The notes beneath the pieces are model-generated. The model was given only the letters and a program-made list of their open reading frames with translations. It did not search any database and was not told the DNA's origin. Positions 30,663 to 41,573 of a stretch of 64,000 bases of DNA are shown here, one piece after another (the stretch's first letter is position 1; each line of letters starts with the position of its first letter). Source of the stretch: Gracilaria gracilis. Lineage: Eukaryota > Rhodophyta > Florideophyceae > Gracilariales > Gracilariaceae. The stretch lies in assembly GCA_030374805.1 (NCBI GenBank), contig JARGSG010000203.1, forward strand, positions 558,001-622,000, in the 5' to 3' direction. Made by a program: the position numbers and the translations under genes.

Positions 30663-33319
30663 CAACATTGTTGATGTGTTGACAGATGACGACACTGTTC
30701 GCTTTGACTTTCCAATGGCCAGTCTAAACACTCCTATCCACAGTAAAGCAGAAGAAGTGATGGTCGATTATATTCAACAGGAAGAAAGATAAGTGGCAGA
30801 AGCAGACGATGTAGATGCAGCAAAAAGGCCAATGAAGGCAACGATTTCCAACTTCGAATTCGTTGTGTTTTGGCCTTTTCTTAGAGAGTATTTGTGCCTT
30901 ACCGGTAACGATGAACAATGGTGCTCAATCTCTTTCTTCACTTTTCATTTGTGTGCTGGCCTTTGGGCTTGAAGTATTCGTGATGTTGCAGCGCACACTC
31001 TATCGTATGGATATGTTTTGACCGCTTCGTTGGGTTTCCTACGACATGGTTACTGCAGACACGCTATGTTTTTCAACGACGACGAAGACAGGAGCCAAAA
31101 ACTGCAAGAGGGTGCGTTTACCTTGCTACGAACTGCTATGTCAAACGGTATTTATGTAGGCGTGAAACACCATGACAGTACCATTTAACATGCTTTGAAA
31201 AGCTGCTTTATTGTGTTTTTCGTATGCTCTTGTCTACACGTAGCGCGGCGGCGGGCAAGGCAATTTAAAGAGCCAGCGTGCCCCTGTTGACATAGTTTAT
31301 CGCTTGATTCATTTTACGCGCGCCCAGGCAGAACTTGTTAAACAGAAAGTAAAGGATGTTTAAAGAATTCTGACAATGAGCCACTTAAACCGTAATAAAA
31401 GGTGTAACAACCTCAATGAATTTCATCAAGACCTTCACTCACTGAATTTTCCATGAATGTGAAGTTTTGGATAAATTAACATCCATTGAAGTGCTTTGAC
31501 ATTGCAATGACAGACGCCGTTTTCAATTACCTAGTAATAATAATTGAATGACGATGAGTTTTGCTAGGGGTGCCCGTGTGGGTGGCTTTAACAGAATGCA
31601 CTGCGGCAGGAACAGCATACGTATGCCAGCTTTTTGCAGCTGTGTTTGGTCGCGTGGTAGCACCAGTGCCTTGGCCGCCAATTCCATATCTTGTAGCTCG
31701 AAGTTGACGGTCATTTTGTCAAACGGTAGACGAAGGTGACGGCTGCACCGAGAGGTGTAATGTGGCAGCCAGAGATGCAGATTCTACGCTGCGTCTCACA
31801 TATGCATCTGAAATCTCAAGAAAATATGCCGTCGGAGGTGTTCCGTTGACTAACGGCACCTCTTTAGATTCATCACCCCACATCACGCATGAGATCACGG
31901 TTCATGAGCATCAAGCTTAGTGAGCTTGGTGAGCTCTCGCTAGGACTAAATAGGGGTAAGAAAACAAACCCCATCTGGACCCTGGAGAGAGGTCAAGAGG
32001 AGAGAGACGGCGGGGTATCTTTGGTTCCCTTACTTCTTTGCCTAGCAATCTAGACGACTCTACTGTGCGCTCGCGTTTTTCACGCGCCCTCACCACCTTT
32101 TTTACCATATCCAAGCTCCATTTTACCTCTTGAATATGAACCGTGTCACACGGCGCAATTTGCTTTCTTTCTATCCAGATAGGCTGTATGAATCATTCCA
32201 ACGGGAGCTGCAGAACTATCCCGTATATCAGAATTATTGGGCGACTTTACCCATCCATAGTAGTGTCAAGAAAACTTGAAAGCATGATTAAAATATGCAA
32301 GTTAACATTACAGTACTTCTAGAATATGGGTTACAACGCAAGTATTTCTATGCCGTGAACTGCACCAAAACAAAATTGTGTCTAAAGCGTACTGACGCCC
32401 TCAAAAAATAGGGTAAAGTTTCCATTACGTCTCTATTTAGATAAAAGATACTGCGAGAAGTTTTCTTTTTCGTTTTTTTGTATTAGTAATATCTGTCATA
32501 ATATTGTGCTTGACCCCACGAAATTGGTCGCAAGTGTAGATTACAACAAAAAAATCACTATATCGTACTGAAAAGGTTATGAAATTCTACAGTTCCTTTA
32601 CTTTTTAAGCCCAAACATACAAAACATCTCGTTTCGTGCGGTATGTACCGCCTCTATGTAATTGAAAAACAGAAAAATGTAGTATTTTTAGAAAAAAAAA
32701 CATTGCAACAAGTGAAATTAATTGCAAAGAGCATTAGCAAACTAAACAAAACCAAAACAAGGCTTATCTTTTGTTATTATTTTAAAACACTCCGTTTTAA
32801 CACAAGTACAAATTTTGAACAAATCGTACATTTCTAAAAAAACCTTAAAACTAAGTATATAATAAGAATAAGAAACCTAAGCTCTTCAGGAGCTTTGCAA
32901 TCTTTTTTCACGAGTAGCAAGCTTCTCGAAGCACTGATAAAAGAATCTACACTGTTCAAGGAAGAGATTTGCGAGCTTTTTCTGCGAGAAGCCAGCTTGG
33001 CGAAGCACTGATTATCTTTTACAGGAGGCTTCAGCGGCGCAAGGCAAACGTTTAAACTTCATCAAGATAGAATGAATACTATAGCATGTCTACGTGAAAC
33101 ACATTCACAAATACTACTACCGATAGCCAGTTGCAGGTGCAGCCATCATTATTTATGCTCCAAACAAAGTAAGATACAGAAGACATTTATAGAACTGACC
33201 ACATAACTTTTCAGTCTCTAATCACAATCATCATCATCCATGGACAGTATCACCTACTAGCGTTACACATCTACACCAGGTCCAAAGGTTCAAACGTTTG
33301 AGACATAGCCATTCTCACA
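30663..33319. other. intergenic, AT-rich, no gene seen
   Basis: No supported gene. Notable items: a CCGTGTCACACGG palindrome at 32141 and an AT-rich stretch at 32400-32880. A short imperfect tandem (GCGAGAAGC...GCTT..CGAAGCACTGAT) occurs near 32915-33010. Confidence 0.5.
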
Positions 33320-33691
33320 TCAGTGGGCGTAAGCGTTTCCACCATTACCGCCGTCACCGCCGTCAGCGTCATTGTCGAAATGACCGTCAATTGTGCCACC
33401 ATGTCCAATCACGACACCAGCAGCACCATTGGCAGCAGTGACCTTTCCGAGTCCATCTCCACCAGCCTGATATCCCTTGTTTAAGTTGAAGCCTGTACCA
33501 CCAACGGCAGCGCCGCCAACTCCTGCAGTCACATCTGCACCTACGGCAACTGCATCACCTCCATCACCGGCGTCCCCACCGATGGCGACGCTCTTCTTGT
33601 AACCCGGTTGGTAGTACCAACGGTCAACAGGATGTGCAAGTGAGACCATAATCATAGCGCTTGTGACGCAGACAAGAGTGAAAGCCTTCAT
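33320..33691 (-). CDS. small secreted Gly/Ala-rich protein
   Basis: 123 residues. Residues 1-19 (MKAFTLVCVTSAMIMVSLA) form a classic signal peptide with a likely cut before HPVDRWYY. The mature chain has a short aromatic start (RWYYQPGYKK) and then Gly/Ala/Asp-rich repeats with GGDAGDGGDA, GGDGLGK and DGGDGGNGGNA. It contains no cysteine after the signal peptide, so it is not a disulphide-bonded peptide. Such composition fits an extracellular-matrix or cell-wall protein; that role is inferred. The start is the Met opening the signal peptide; the frame is open for 63 more codons upstream, but those would destroy the signal peptide and run into the promoter. A TATA box lies about 115 bp upstream. 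Confidence 0.75.
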   Translation of the reverse strand: MKAFTLVCVTSAMIMVSLAHPVDRWYYQPGYKKSVAIGGDAGDGGDAVAVGADVTAGVGGAAVGGTGFNLNKGYQAGGDGLGKVTAANGAAGVVIGHGGTIDGHFDNDADGGDGGNGGNAYAH

Positions 33692-33805
33692 TTTGGGAGA
33701 AGTCTGTCGGGATCGAAGCTTTGAATATCTCGAAGAAAGGTTCGGTTTCGTTGGAAGAGGTGTTGTCGATCTGCCAAAGATTCTACGGTTCTTCCATCTG
33801 GGCTC

Positions 33806-33812
33806 TTTTATA
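33806..33812 (-). promoter_or_regulatory. TATA box of the secreted-protein gene
   Basis: Reading on the minus strand, GTATAAAAGAG lies about 115 bp upstream of the ATG at 33691. Transcription would begin near 33780, leaving a 5' UTR of about 85-90 bases. Confidence 0.6.
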
Positions 33813-33889
33813 CTCTTCTGCGAATACCAGTGAAGAGTCGCCGCACCATTTCCGTCTGACCGCGCCCTTTCTCCCGACACGATCCGTAA

Positions 33890-36800
33890 CTTGCAATTTT
33901 TCCCACCTCTTGAATTTGGAAGGGCCCTGGTTTGAGATAAGCGGTGTATGCAAGCAACTCTTCTAATCCTTCCTTTACAAACATCTCCCTTGAAGAGACA
34001 CCACCATACACATCGTTTATCGGGCTACGCTGAAAGCTGAGATCTTTCCACTATCCTCACGCCTAATTTTAACAGTATTTTTACGAAGAGTTTCGCGCTG
34101 TTTGCTAAAAAAAGGCTGAAACCAACTTTCTCCCTTTCATGATAGACGATGAAGAGGCTCTTGTGAGGCTCCTGGAATGCGTCAAAATCCGAAGCAGGCA
34201 AGGACCCGTTCTGGACTACAAGGGTAGTCATACCTAGCCTTTTTGTATCTGCCTATCGGTGACTCCAGCACGAAACCCGAAAAGCTTTCTTGAGATCTGC
34301 CTAAATATTATAGAATCAGACCCAAACACATGTAACAGCTTGTACCCAACATGCCCAGTATTGAGAAATTTGCGGCAAGCACAAGTAAGTAAACAACTTG
34401 TTTCCAAGTCTGTTTTCCAGATTCAAACCGCTCACCAAGGCTTTGCCGATTACCAGAGAAGAATTCAAAGGTGCATGTGGTGGCTTGTGAGGTTCCTGAA
34501 CGTACACGCTTATGTGCGCTTATATGTACTGAAATCGTCGCGGTAGTGATAGTCTTTGTGTCGTTTTATCATCAAGAGGTCATCTTCCAAATTAGATATA
34601 GATACAGTGCATGAGATGATCCCCACCTTAGCATTGCTTGGCCATGACAACGTGGGACATGTCTGGAACCGAAAAGGGTATATCGAGGAAATCAAGAACC
34701 TTGCCCTTGTATATGCCCAGTACTCAGATTACAAGCCTTCTTGCTGGAAGACGAATACGCTTGAGCCTTGTGTATCTAACCTGGACCGACCCATTTTTTG
34801 GACTATTCATGTATTCATCATTTGGTAGTCAGTTGGACGAAATGACTTGTAAAAGTCTCGAAATACGGAACGTTTTCATCGAGGACGAAATCATTGGCCA
34901 TGTTGTTAGAAGTACACGCCTCGGTAGTTTACACTTTCACTCGAGTGATTAGTACATATTTTGTGTATATGATATTCGAACCTGTAATCCGGCAGTCTTC
35001 TTCACTTCGTTAACATAATTTAATTTGTAGACAGATGCCTAAAAGGGTCAAACACCCAATAACGGTATAAAGCTTATAGTGAAAGCATGTTCTGTGGAGA
35101 AAGCCTAGCTTCTCTAATTTTCTTGCTTTATTGCACCTTTCCCGCTTCTCCCTGATTCTTGTCGAAAGACTTTTTGAATTTCCGGACCACACGTCTTCAC
35201 GCACAGAGTCAACTTTCATGCTAGTGGAATGAACGCTTGAGGAGCCGGAGATGTATGCCTTGGTAGGTGAAGATGGCGTACCCACAAAAGAAGGGGAGCA
35301 AAAGGTGCAACTGTAAAACGTGAGATCCTGCCTGTTGAGGGTGACAACCGTGCATGCGAAAGTCAAAGAAGGTTAGCGTTCGAGTTGTGTCGTTTGCGAG
35401 GCGCAGCCCTGTTCACGGGAGCTTTCCCAACGCGGCCTATTCCCTCGGCCGAGGCGGAAGCCCTTGCGCTGCTTGTCACTATGATCCTTTTCAGGAGAGA
35501 ATGACAAGCTCCTTCATTGCGCCCTTCACATTAGCCTTCCCATTAGCCTTTGCATTGCATCAGTCTGCCCCCTGTCGAGATCTGTCTGTACACATGTTCT
35601 GGTTGTGCGAGAAACTAGAACACAGGTCAGCGTAACTTAGCCAGTGTCACTGCCTCTAGCTACGGTGATCTTTCGCATGTCGCCATCGGGCCCTGCGGCG
35701 CCACTCGATTGGGCCGCATGTAAGTTACAAGCGAATCTCAGCACTGGTGGGGGCGTCGTCGCGAGTAGAACTTGACTGCCGTATACATGCCCTATATGGC
35801 AGAGCCTATCTCTGACTCTTGTTTTCTATTGCCTTCTACATGGGCCGATAGCCCCTTCATACATGGGTCCCAACTGCTGGCCTTCACTGTGTTTGTCACC
35901 ATTAGCGGCGAAAACAGCCTCACCAGAGGCAGGGACTTTGGGCTACGCTGCCGTATTCTTTACGTCCTCTCGGAACCAGAGTACTTTCACCCACAGATCT
36001 CGACAGTGACACGACGGTACTGGAAGGCAACTGCTTTATTGTTTTAATGCGTCTTCAGCATCTTATGATGAGTAGAATAGAAACGGAGTTGGAATGGACA
36101 ATAAATCATGAAAATTAACTCAAGGCAATTAGCTTCCTGACAACAGCTGACATGAAGAATAGGAGACTAAACCTTGAGTTGACGCTGCCTTCCTGAGCAT
36201 ATATGGTAAAAAGTGGGAATCAGTTGCTTTTTGCATACCGGGAGCGAAACATTCGACTTTTGTGAGAGGATGGCGTTGTGTTTCTCTTTCTTGCTTCCCA
36301 TTGCAAGTACGCCCATTTGGAAAAAGCACGAATTCCTGACGATACTGATATCGGGGAGAAGAAAATTGTGTGAGTAGGGAAGAATGAAAGGTTGAGAAAA
36401 GGATTCATGATGGCAGATTAGAGTTGGAATGAAGGTTTTGTGGAACTGCGTTTGAGATCACTGCGACGAAGAACGAGTGTATGAGCCGAAGTCCTTTAGT
36501 TTTATAGACAATAAATCACATCGAGGTTAAGCGCACTCAAAGTAACACCATGGACTCAACATTACATATGGCATCCGTATCCAACTATTTGGTCTAGTAC
36601 ATGACGGCATCGTGTTGTACTCCACTTGTTCTTCAACGTTGGTGGACATTATATACATTTTCATGACGTTTCATAAGGTCATCAAATACCAAAAGGCTTT
36701 CTGTCATACTTTGTCGTCAATGCCCCGGTTAAACGCCTGCGGTTCATTGCAAATGCATTCTTCCGCTCTGCCGAAGAGATTATAATTGCGGAGCGCGGTA

Positions 36801-38437
36801 GCGGAAGGTTGCGAAAGTCAAGGTATCGAATGGAGCCACGTCATTAAGGTGTTGCGGCAATAAAGGATTATTGAGCATTTCCGACTTGCTTTCCGTAGAT
36901 CGCTACGTTGGTAAATGTATGTAGGTGATAGACCGAGAGGTCGGCGGCGGCACCTCTAAAGATATGCCATCCTGCAAACTCCCATTTTCAATCCTTCTTC
37001 TTCGTTCCTCGAAATTCAAAGATCTTTTGCCAACAAGTACACATAATTCGACTCATGTCAGAATAATATTATGGAAGAGCAACTCTTTTTTTAACAGATT
37101 TGCTTTGAATTGGCTCAATAGCGCTTATCTCCCCCGGGGGGAGTCCCCCCCACTATAGTAAGGAGCTTTGCGTGTTCAATAACAAAATTTGTTATAATTT
37201 AATTTAATTAAGAAGTAGAGTGACACTTTTCGCAAAAGAATTAGCTGAAGCAAAGTGTAACTAAAAACTGAAACATAAAACCAAATGAAATGGATTTTTT
37301 GGGGACGCAGGTCTTCGCAGCGCTCCGTTTTTGTCTCCTACTTCGACGAACGCCAAGCAAGTTCGTTCCATTCTGCTATGTAGGTCAAGCACTTTCGTTT
37401 TGAAATCTAGGGAAATTACAGACGCTTTGCCACCAGATCCACTCCGCCGTGGCGGTTAATGGCGCGAGCAGCGGCGCCATACTGTTTTGTGTCACGAAGC
37501 GCAGGCATTCTTCTCTGGAAAGGATGCTGGAAACTAAGTGCTCTATTTGTTGACCAAATTCTTTGTGGTCTTTGTTCTTGTTTTGCGAGCGCGTTTGTCG
37601 TAGACAGAGATCAGGCCGGTTTTCTACCGCAGATGTGGCTGATTGAAGACTCTTGATACTTTTTCCCGAGCATCCGTTTTTCCTATGAGGGAGTTTCGGA
37701 CTGCTGCGGTTTTAATGGCAAGCAAGATCTTGCAAAGACGAACAATTTTCAACCTGAAGGGTAGCTCTATCACCACAGTGTTTTGGGCACGAGGGGGGTA
37801 GCATATTTTTGTGAAGACTCTTTTGTGCATTGGATTGTGCTTTTTCGAACGACAGAGATCGAGATGCGATTCCGTTACCCACCTTACCGAAACACTGAAG
37901 ATCTTGAGCATTATTCATCACTATCGCAACACTCTCGGAAGATCCTTTAGTTCTGGTAAAGCGAGAGACACAGAGCAGGTACCTGCCCATAGTGCTCTGC
38001 TGCTCCGTACGGCACAACCGTACGCGTTCGGTGTGTCCGACAAGGACAGCACTGCTCTCTAGGGAGGGTGAAGAGGGTACTTGAAACGAAGAGTTCGCCG
38101 CCGCCGATCGCGTGATGTGAGAGCGGAACAAAACGCAATCGACGGCGGCGACGCTGCGGAACGACGGCGAAGCGGTGGAAAATCGAGCGTAGCTACCACG
38201 CTGATCGAAAATTGGATCATCGATGATCCAACCCGCTCACTCTCGTTCAAATAAATCCACTTCTTCGTTCCTCGAAAATCTAAAAATTGGTTCCAATTTG
38301 AAAAGAAGGCATGGGGTTACGGGGTTCTGTACGACCGCCCAATTTTTCAACAAAATAGAAGCAAATTCAATAGCATTTACAGCTCAATCTTCGCGCCATA
38401 CAAGCAGTCTAAAATCTCAATTATTCTCGGCTGAAAA
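33890..38437. other. intergenic, no gene supported
   Basis: Only short frames without protein character on either strand. A near-perfect G/C palindrome (about 37128-37142) and ATAACAAA-A-TTTGTTAT (37179-37195) lie close together. A diverged inverted-repeat arm at 37965-38075 is listed separately. I cannot exclude small non-coding RNA genes. Confidence 0.45.
37965..38075 (-). repeat. diverged inverted repeat, left arm (pairs with 41262-41395)
   Basis: The reverse complement aligns at about 75 % over roughly 115 bp with 41262-41395; the best block is GAACGCGT.CG.T...GCAGCAGAGC..TATGGGCA. The arm also contains a hairpin CGTACGG-CACAA-CCGTACG (38006-38024). Confidence 0.6.
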
Positions 38438-38586
38438 AAAACTAAACAAAGGATTATATGCAGTGGGGGGATGTTGGTCCGTCTAGGTCTGTAGTCGCTA
38501 CGCACATGCGGTGAGGGAAAGGAAAGGAGGCGAAGGCAAGAGATCGGGCACCAGTGAAGTTCGCGGTCGTTGCGGATGTCCCCGGA

Positions 38587-38807
38587 TCTCCAGAGTGGAG
38601 ACCCCGAATCTTTGTTATGTAGTGTCTTGGTTCTGCCACCCACAGCTCGTGGGTTGCTGATGATTTGAATGTGCATTCAAATCTGCGTAGGTTGCACGTA
38701 CGCAATTGAGCGCTACCATGTCAATTGCGTAGCATCTCTCGCGATGCTACTGCTCGTCATGACTCTAGTGTCATGACCACCTTGTCTGCAAGGTGGATCA
38801 ACAAGGT
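38587..38807. other. run of adjacent short hairpins
   Basis: Perfect stems follow one another: TCTCCA/TGGAGA (38587-38601), ACCCAC/GTGGGT (38638-38654), GATTTGAAT/ATTCAAATC (38662-38683), TACGCAATTGA/TCAATTGCGTA (38699-38731), GTAGCATC/GATGCTAC (38729-38750), GTCATGAC twice (38756-38777) and CCACCTT/AAGGTGG (38777-38796). Loops are 3-11 bases. TGCGTA/TACGCA (38684-38704) and ACCTTGT/ACAAGGT (38779-38807) are alternative pairings that bridge neighbours. The run lies about 190 bp downstream of the stop codon of the zinc-finger gene, so it could lie in that gene's 3' UTR or terminator, or be a separate structured RNA. Confidence 0.7.
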
Positions 38808-38991
38808 ATTGCGTTCATGCAGAAAAGAGAAAGTAATTTAGAAGGCAGAAATATAGTGGTCTTTATTTGGAACTGTCATGTTGCTCTCTGTTGTTTTTTT
38901 ATGGTTTGCGAAAAAGGAGATGCAGAGCGAGCAAATGGCTTAGGCAATCTGCAAAACCATAGGGCAAGAATTCAACATGCAAAGTAGTTCC

Positions 38992-39648
38992 TTAATTCCT
39001 ACCTCGAAACGGATTTTCCTTGCAACGATTCTTCTGATGCCTGCTCCTAGAATCCTCTCGTTTGAAAGCTTTCTTGCACCATTTACATAGAACAGCAGGC
39101 GGCTGGTGTCTCCTGTTCTGATGCTCTCTATATTTATATCTTTTAAACGAAGAGAATGTACAACCCGGCTTTGTGCATGCATACAGTCTACAAGTACGTA
39201 AATGCCTTTCCATAAAGATAGAACGAATCGAGTGCCCACAAATCAGACATTTCGTAGTCTTACTATTGCCCCCAACATTCTTGCTACATGGGCTTTCTTG
39301 AACATCACTAAACATATTCGAAAGGACATGCGGCTCATCACTCAATGCCGGAAGATTTGAGCCATGAGCAAACCAAAACGGATCCAGTTCAATGCTCTCT
39401 TCTCCCCTCTCCCTTCTACCCTTGGTTGATGAGTCTGACGGAGAGCGGTCGTTATGTTGGTAAGAATCATGTAACCTATAACCCTTTGCTGCATGTTTCC
39501 CTTCTGGCTCACCATGAACCGGCTTTTCGAAAAAGATATCCCTTGAATTCATTTGGGAAAAATAGAAGTTGTCGTTTCCGAAGAAGCAGACACTTTGAAG
39601 CCATTGAGAAAGAGAGAGATATATATAGTGAATCACTTTTTCATTCAT
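38992..39648 (-). CDS. three-zinc-finger protein (C2HC, C2H2, C2HC)
   Basis: 218 residues. The first 130 are low in structure and rich in charged and Ser residues. Then three closely packed fingers follow: C134-x2-C-x11-H-x3-C153 (CLICGHSIRS...HLRTC), C158-x4-C-x12-H-x4-H181 (CTKPGC...HQNRRH) and C188-x2-C-x12-H-x4-C209 (CKWC...HQKNRC). Basic residues fill the fingers, so DNA or RNA binding in the nucleus is likely. I do not recognise a named family; a domesticated element protein is an alternative. The start is the first ATG of the frame, and an internal Met at residue 33 is also possible. The open frame is unbroken. Confidence 0.65.
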   Translation of the reverse strand: MNEKVIHYIYLSLSQWLQSVCFFGNDNFYFSQMNSRDIFFEKPVHGEPEGKHAAKGYRLHDSYQHNDRSPSDSSTKGRRERGEESIELDPFWFAHGSNLPALSDEPHVLSNMFSDVQESPCSKNVGGNSKTTKCLICGHSIRSIFMERHLRTCRLYACTKPGCTFSSFKRYKYREHQNRRHQPPAVLCKWCKKAFKREDSRSRHQKNRCKENPFRGRN

Positions 39649-40082
39649 GCCACCACATAGACATTTTTGTCAATGAGGAAAACATACTCAACATGAAGGC
39701 ACCGGTTCTATGCTTGCATGGAGTTCACTCATAAACGTTGTAGATAGAAGTGAGGTGGATGAGGTGAATATGAGAAACTAACTAAAAGGAAATAGAAGCA
39801 AACCAAAAAACAGAATATTCCTCATCAGCTGTACATAGGAAGAAAATGTTCTTCTCTCGCTGAAACGGGTCCCATGTTTTGACTGTCTCTCCCACAAGAT
39901 CATCTCCTGATATGAACAGTTCAATTCTTTTGGCGAAATTTGCTATCTTTTGGAAATGAATCACTTTGATTGCGAACAAAAAGGAATCCAAACAACGAGA
40001 AAGAATCTACATATTAGAGATCCTACAATGATCGAAAGGCTCCGTGTTTTGATCTAAAGTACAGAATGCGAATCGGGAGAAC
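39649..40082. other. intergenic, no gene seen
   Basis: Upstream flank of the zinc-finger gene. No clear TATA box or other motif stands out. Confidence 0.4.
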
Positions 40083-40165
40083 TAGCGATCTGAGTTTTTT
40101 TTGGTACATAATCTCTTTAAAAATTGACAGAGTTGCAAAATCTGGCGCTTATACATATATAGAAT
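40083..40165 (+). repeat. inverted repeat arm L (pairs with 43261-43342)
   Basis: The block AATCTCTTTAAAAATTGACA followed by GAGTTGCAAAATCT is found, reverse complemented, at 43284-43318 with about 90 % identity. Weaker similarity extends outward and inward. The two arms enclose about 3.1 kb with the repeat copy 2 and the ubiquitin-protease relative. Confidence 0.7.
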
Positions 40166-40287
40166 GCTTACAGATGTATCAGAAACAGTCTCACTGAGCT
40201 TCCCAAAATTTCAAGCATAATGTACCGACGGTACAACAACAATTGCGCCGTGTCACACGGCCCATTTTGCCTCCTTTCTGGACAGAT

Positions 40288-41024
40288 TTAGTTAAAAGAT
40301 TAGCCTGTTCGGATCATTACGTGTACATTGGAAAAAAAACAATATTTTTAGCTGGAATTTTACTGTTCCGAACAGCTATGGCTATGGCATTACCGATAAC
40401 GTTATCGGCGCCCCGATGGAGATGAAAAAGTTGTGCATCGCTAAAACTCCAGAAATTGGATTTTGCCATGCCATTATGCCGTCACCGGAAGCTGCCGACA
40501 ATTGTGGATGTTGGCCGCTGAAGCAGTGCAGGTCTAAAGACACCTTTGTACTACTCTAATTAATTTTTTGCTCTCAAACCTTTCAATTTCTTGAAGAGAT
40601 TTTTATGCATGCTTCTAAAACTTTTCCTCTAATGAAAAAATCGTCACTCAGCTCGTTTTGTTTGTCAGGAGCCGAAAGGACAAGTTCCCGAACCCTCCCG
40701 GTGGAGATGCCCTTATCGTAACTTATATAGAATAAGGAGTGCACTTTCAATACTTTTTTCTAAACGTTTAACTATGCCGCCTACACTTTCACGACAAAGA
40801 AATTCAATCAGAGGTTCCATAGATGAGCAGCATTCAAAACTCAAAGGTGTGAGTAAATCAAACTGTTCTCAATTTGGAAATGGTATCCTATCCGCGCCTC
40901 TGCTTTTTCTCTACTTCCTGCGAAATTTGTAACGAACACTCTGAGTTGTTCAAAGCTATCGAAAAAGACAGCGGATAAAACTTTAAAACAATAAGGATGA
41001 TCGAAACACAGTATAGAACATAGA
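40288..41024 (+). repeat. dispersed repeat, copy 2
   Basis: Second copy of 4230-4964, same orientation, about 90 % identical. Its left edge is preceded by a CCGTGTCACACGG palindrome (40245-40257). To the right of the shared end (TATAGAACATAG) the sequences differ. Confidence 0.8.
40724..40729 (+). promoter_or_regulatory. TATA-like box in repeat copy 2
   Basis: ACTTATATAG, 45 bp upstream of the ATG at 40774 and 120 bp upstream of the GTGAGT at 40849; spacing identical to copy 1. Confidence 0.45.
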
Positions 41025-41261
41025 GCACTGGTATTTCGAGGAACGCAAAAATTGATTCACTTTGAACGAGAGTTAGCGAATGGCAGATGTAAAAGGCACC
41101 GTCGGCGGTTGTCATGGTGAACGATCGCTGTGTGTCGTTGTTCAGCCGCAGTATCGTCGTCATCGTTGCCCAACCGCAGCAGCGCCGTCCTCGTTGCTCA
41201 GCCTCAGCATTGCCGTCGTTCTCCTTTCGCGATGGCTTTGGGTGCGGCGTTTCTGATTGTT

Positions 41262-41395
41262 TTAATTTCCCTCCTCACCCACCCAGAAGCGATGTTGTCC
41301 CCGTGGGACCAACTGAACGCGTCCGTTTCTGCCAGACGGTGCAGCAGAGCCTTATGGGCAAGTGTCTTCTCTGTGTCTCCTACATACCGAGGCAA
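41262..41395 (+). repeat. diverged inverted repeat, right arm (pairs with 37965-38075)
   Basis: About 75 % identical to the reverse complement of 37965-38075. The shared peptide-like reading (ERVRFCQTVQQS..MG) on both is probably incidental, since flanking codons do not look coding. Confidence 0.6.
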
Positions 41396-41573
41396 TTGAG
41401 TTCTACAAAACCCAAGAAAAGTATGAACATGAATCTACTCCTTAGCCTACTTCGTGATTTGTTAGCTTCACTTTCGTTTATAACATTGAGGATTCTACAA
41501 ATAGAACCGTTGAATAGGCTGTCTCGATACAATAAAGTACAGTACAACAAAGTTTATTGAAGGAGCTGTGGTT

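Noticed and set aside
35354-36047. Plus-strand frames of about 90 codons
   Set aside because: No signal peptide, motif or repeat; no supporting promoter; composition looks random.
37128-37195. Two neighbouring palindromes (C/G-rich and ATAACAAA-A-TTTGTTAT)
   Set aside because: Only two, low-complexity and separated; kept as a note rather than part of the hairpin chain.
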